Notes under the pieces: generated by a model
Told to the model about the DNA's origin: nothing
The model's input: the letters and a program-made list of their open reading frames with translations, nothing else
Databases searched by the model: none
Translations under genes and position numbers: made by a program
Assembly: GCA_027487795.1 (NCBI GenBank)
Contig: JAIYCX010000037.1
Coordinates: 1 to 64,000, forward strand
Source of the DNA: Pseudomonadota bacterium
Lineage (GTDB): Bacteria; Bdellovibrionota_C; UBA2361; SZUA-149; DAOLCO01
Reading direction: 5' to 3'
DNA: 64,000 nucleotides
Shown: piece after piece, positions 63,013-64,000 of the stretch
How the letters are laid out: each line of letters begins with the position of its first letter
Position numbering within the stretch: the first letter of the stretch is position 1

Positions 63013-64000
63013 TTGTTATCTATAGAAAAAAGACTAATATATCTTTCAATGATTGGGATAATAACATCTTTCTATCTCACTCACCATCATTTAGAAATAA
63101 ACTCTAATTTACAAATTGGAGAGTCTATTTGTTCTATAAACGAATCTATAAACTGCGACTCAGTAGCAAGGAGTGAATATTCTCATCTCGCTGGTATTCC
63201 AATAAGCTTAATTGGTCTTTTTTATTACCTATCTCTATTTTCCTTCTTAGTAATATTAAAGAACTTAGATTTTAAATTTAAAAAAGGCATTTTAGTTGTA
63301 TTTTCTACTGTTAGTGTGATTTGTAGTATCAGCCTAGGACTCGTGTCATGGTTTGCTATAAAAAGTATTTGTATTTTTTGCTGTTTGATTTATTTAATTA
63401 ATATTTTAATCGCCTTACTCTCTTTTAAATTACCTTCGAATAAAGATAAATCTGGCGCTTCATTTAAAATAAACTATATAGATGTAACACTTTTTGCTAT
63501 TTCCACAGCAGGTATTATGCTAGCACTATGTTATTTCCCTAATGTCTGGAAAACATATTTTCTAGAACCCAGATACAATAGTGTTTATAATCAAACGAGG
63601 ATTAATGAACTAGTTGAAAAATGGAAACTAGAAGTAAAAAATCCATTACTTGAAAATAGTCAAATTTTAGCAACTGGCTTATTAGTTGGTAAAGAAAATG
63701 CACCAATTAAAATTGTAGAATTTAGTGACTACGAATGTCCGTTCTGTAAGAAAGTCTCTCCGGTGTTAGAAAAGCTTGTGGCCGATAATGAGGAATTGGT
63801 AAATCTTACTATTTTAAATTATCCACTTGATGAGAGTTGCAATCCATCTATAAAAAAGAAATTCCACGATTCCTCTTGCCAATCAGCTTCCTTAGTGATT
63901 TGTGAAAATTTAGCAAAAACAAATAAAAATTTTCTACTTCATAAATTTTTAATTGCTAGTACTATATCTAGTAAAGATAATTTAAAAAGTTTAGCTTCAA
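63013..64000 (+). CDS. VKOR-DsbA fusion, thiol-disulfide oxidoreductase (3' end outside window)
   Basis: Open from a TTG at 63013 to the right edge (329 codons). Residues about 5-140 are a vitamin K epoxide reductase domain with four or more helices: outer Cys40 and Cys48 (SINCDSV), SHLAGIPISLIG, and the quinone-side CxxC (C120, C123). A linker helix follows (about 155-180). Residues about 225 onward are a DsbA-like thioredoxin domain with FSDYECPFC (C242, C245). It oxidises cysteines in envelope proteins and passes electrons to quinone, replacing DsbA plus DsbB. The Cys-rich lipoproteins in this window are possible substrates. The start is unsure. Confidence 0.88.
   Translation, partial: MLSIEKRLIYLSMIGIITSFYLTHHHLEINSNLQIGESICSINESINCDSVARSEYSHLAGIPISLIGLFYYLSLFSFLVILKNLDFKFKKGILVVFSTVSVICSISLGLVSWFAIKSICIFCCLIYLINILIALLSFKLPSNKDKSGASFKINYIDVTLFAISTAGIMLALCYFPNVWKTYFLEPRYNSVYNQTRINELVEKWKLEVKNPLLENSQILATGLLVGKENAPIKIVEFSDYECPFCKKVSPVLEKLVADNEELVNLTILNYPLDESCNPSIKKKFHDSSCQSASLVICENLAKTNKNFLLHKFLIASTISSKDNLKSLAS

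Noticed and set aside
1..64000. CRISPR array, prophage, toxin-antitoxin or defence island
   Set aside because: I saw no regularly spaced repeats of CRISPR type, no integrase or phage structural genes, and no recognisable defence proteins. The only mobile-type gene is the Y1 transposase at the left edge.

Overview
This AT-rich window comes from a diderm (Gram-negative), flagellated, respiring bacterium. Evidence for two membranes and motility: LolA, many lipoprotein signals, an outer-membrane beta-barrel, a Wza-like export lipoprotein, FlgK, FlgL and a FliK-like protein. Evidence for respiration: a NADH dehydrogenase operon and TCA enzymes. A small Cys-rich lipoprotein (12616-12804) and the gene content recall the former Deltaproteobacteria and relatives (Bdellovibrionota, Myxococcota, SAR324). 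That placement is inference; no rRNA is present to test it.

Layout. 1-760: a Y1 (RAYT/IS200-like) transposase cut by the left edge, with a hairpin just upstream of its start. 787-4354: a degenerate PHP-domain protein with an A18 tract, a partner of unknown function and a CNNM/CBS membrane protein. 4477-6690: a membrane Fe-S oxidoreductase resembling EtfD. 7518-10747: an O-antigen polymerase/ligase-type protein and a polysaccharide pyruvyl transferase. 10828-12804: TRL lipoproteins, an M48 protease and a small lipoprotein. 12825-20187: lolA-rimO and the operon mdh-sucC-sucD-ndk-rlmN. 20393-31115: a dispersed exopolysaccharide region (sugar transferase, nucleotide-sugar epimerase, tyrosine kinase, Wzz, TPR lipoprotein, export lipoprotein), interrupted by a hydroxyacid dehydrogenase, a tRNA-His and a GC-rich hairpin repeat. 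31132-34259: a prephenate dehydratase-ACT-prephenate dehydrogenase fusion, a small VirB2-like membrane protein and an MscS channel. 34406-37098: flgK-flgL. 37120-50236: an eleven-gene nuo operon (C,D,E,F,G,H,J,K,L,M,N) lacking A, B and I. 50404-64000: yajQ, purM, a beta-barrel protein, a FlhB-C-like protein, ahcY, a FliK-like protein, sppA, a response regulator, a zinc-finger anti-sigma-like protein, a run of overlapping small envelope genes, a membrane-anchored VOC protein and a VKOR-DsbA fusion cut by the right edge.

How the genes fit together. Complex I, the TCA enzymes and the EtfD-like protein feed the quinone pool. The polysaccharide genes look like a Wzy-type pathway resembling XrtA (exosortase A)-associated loci, although no exosortase lies here. 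The flagellar genes cover the hook-filament junction and hook-length control. The right end concerns envelope redox and signalling. Convergent genes are often separated by perfect hairpin terminators, two of which lie inside the last codons of the neighbouring gene.

The most interesting items are the tandem 51-bp hairpin repeat with compensatory changes beside tRNA-His, the PheA-ACT-TyrA fusion, the A18 tract in the PHP gene, the incomplete nuo operon, and the transposase with its adjacent hairpin. I saw no CRISPR array, prophage, defence island or complete insertion sequence.
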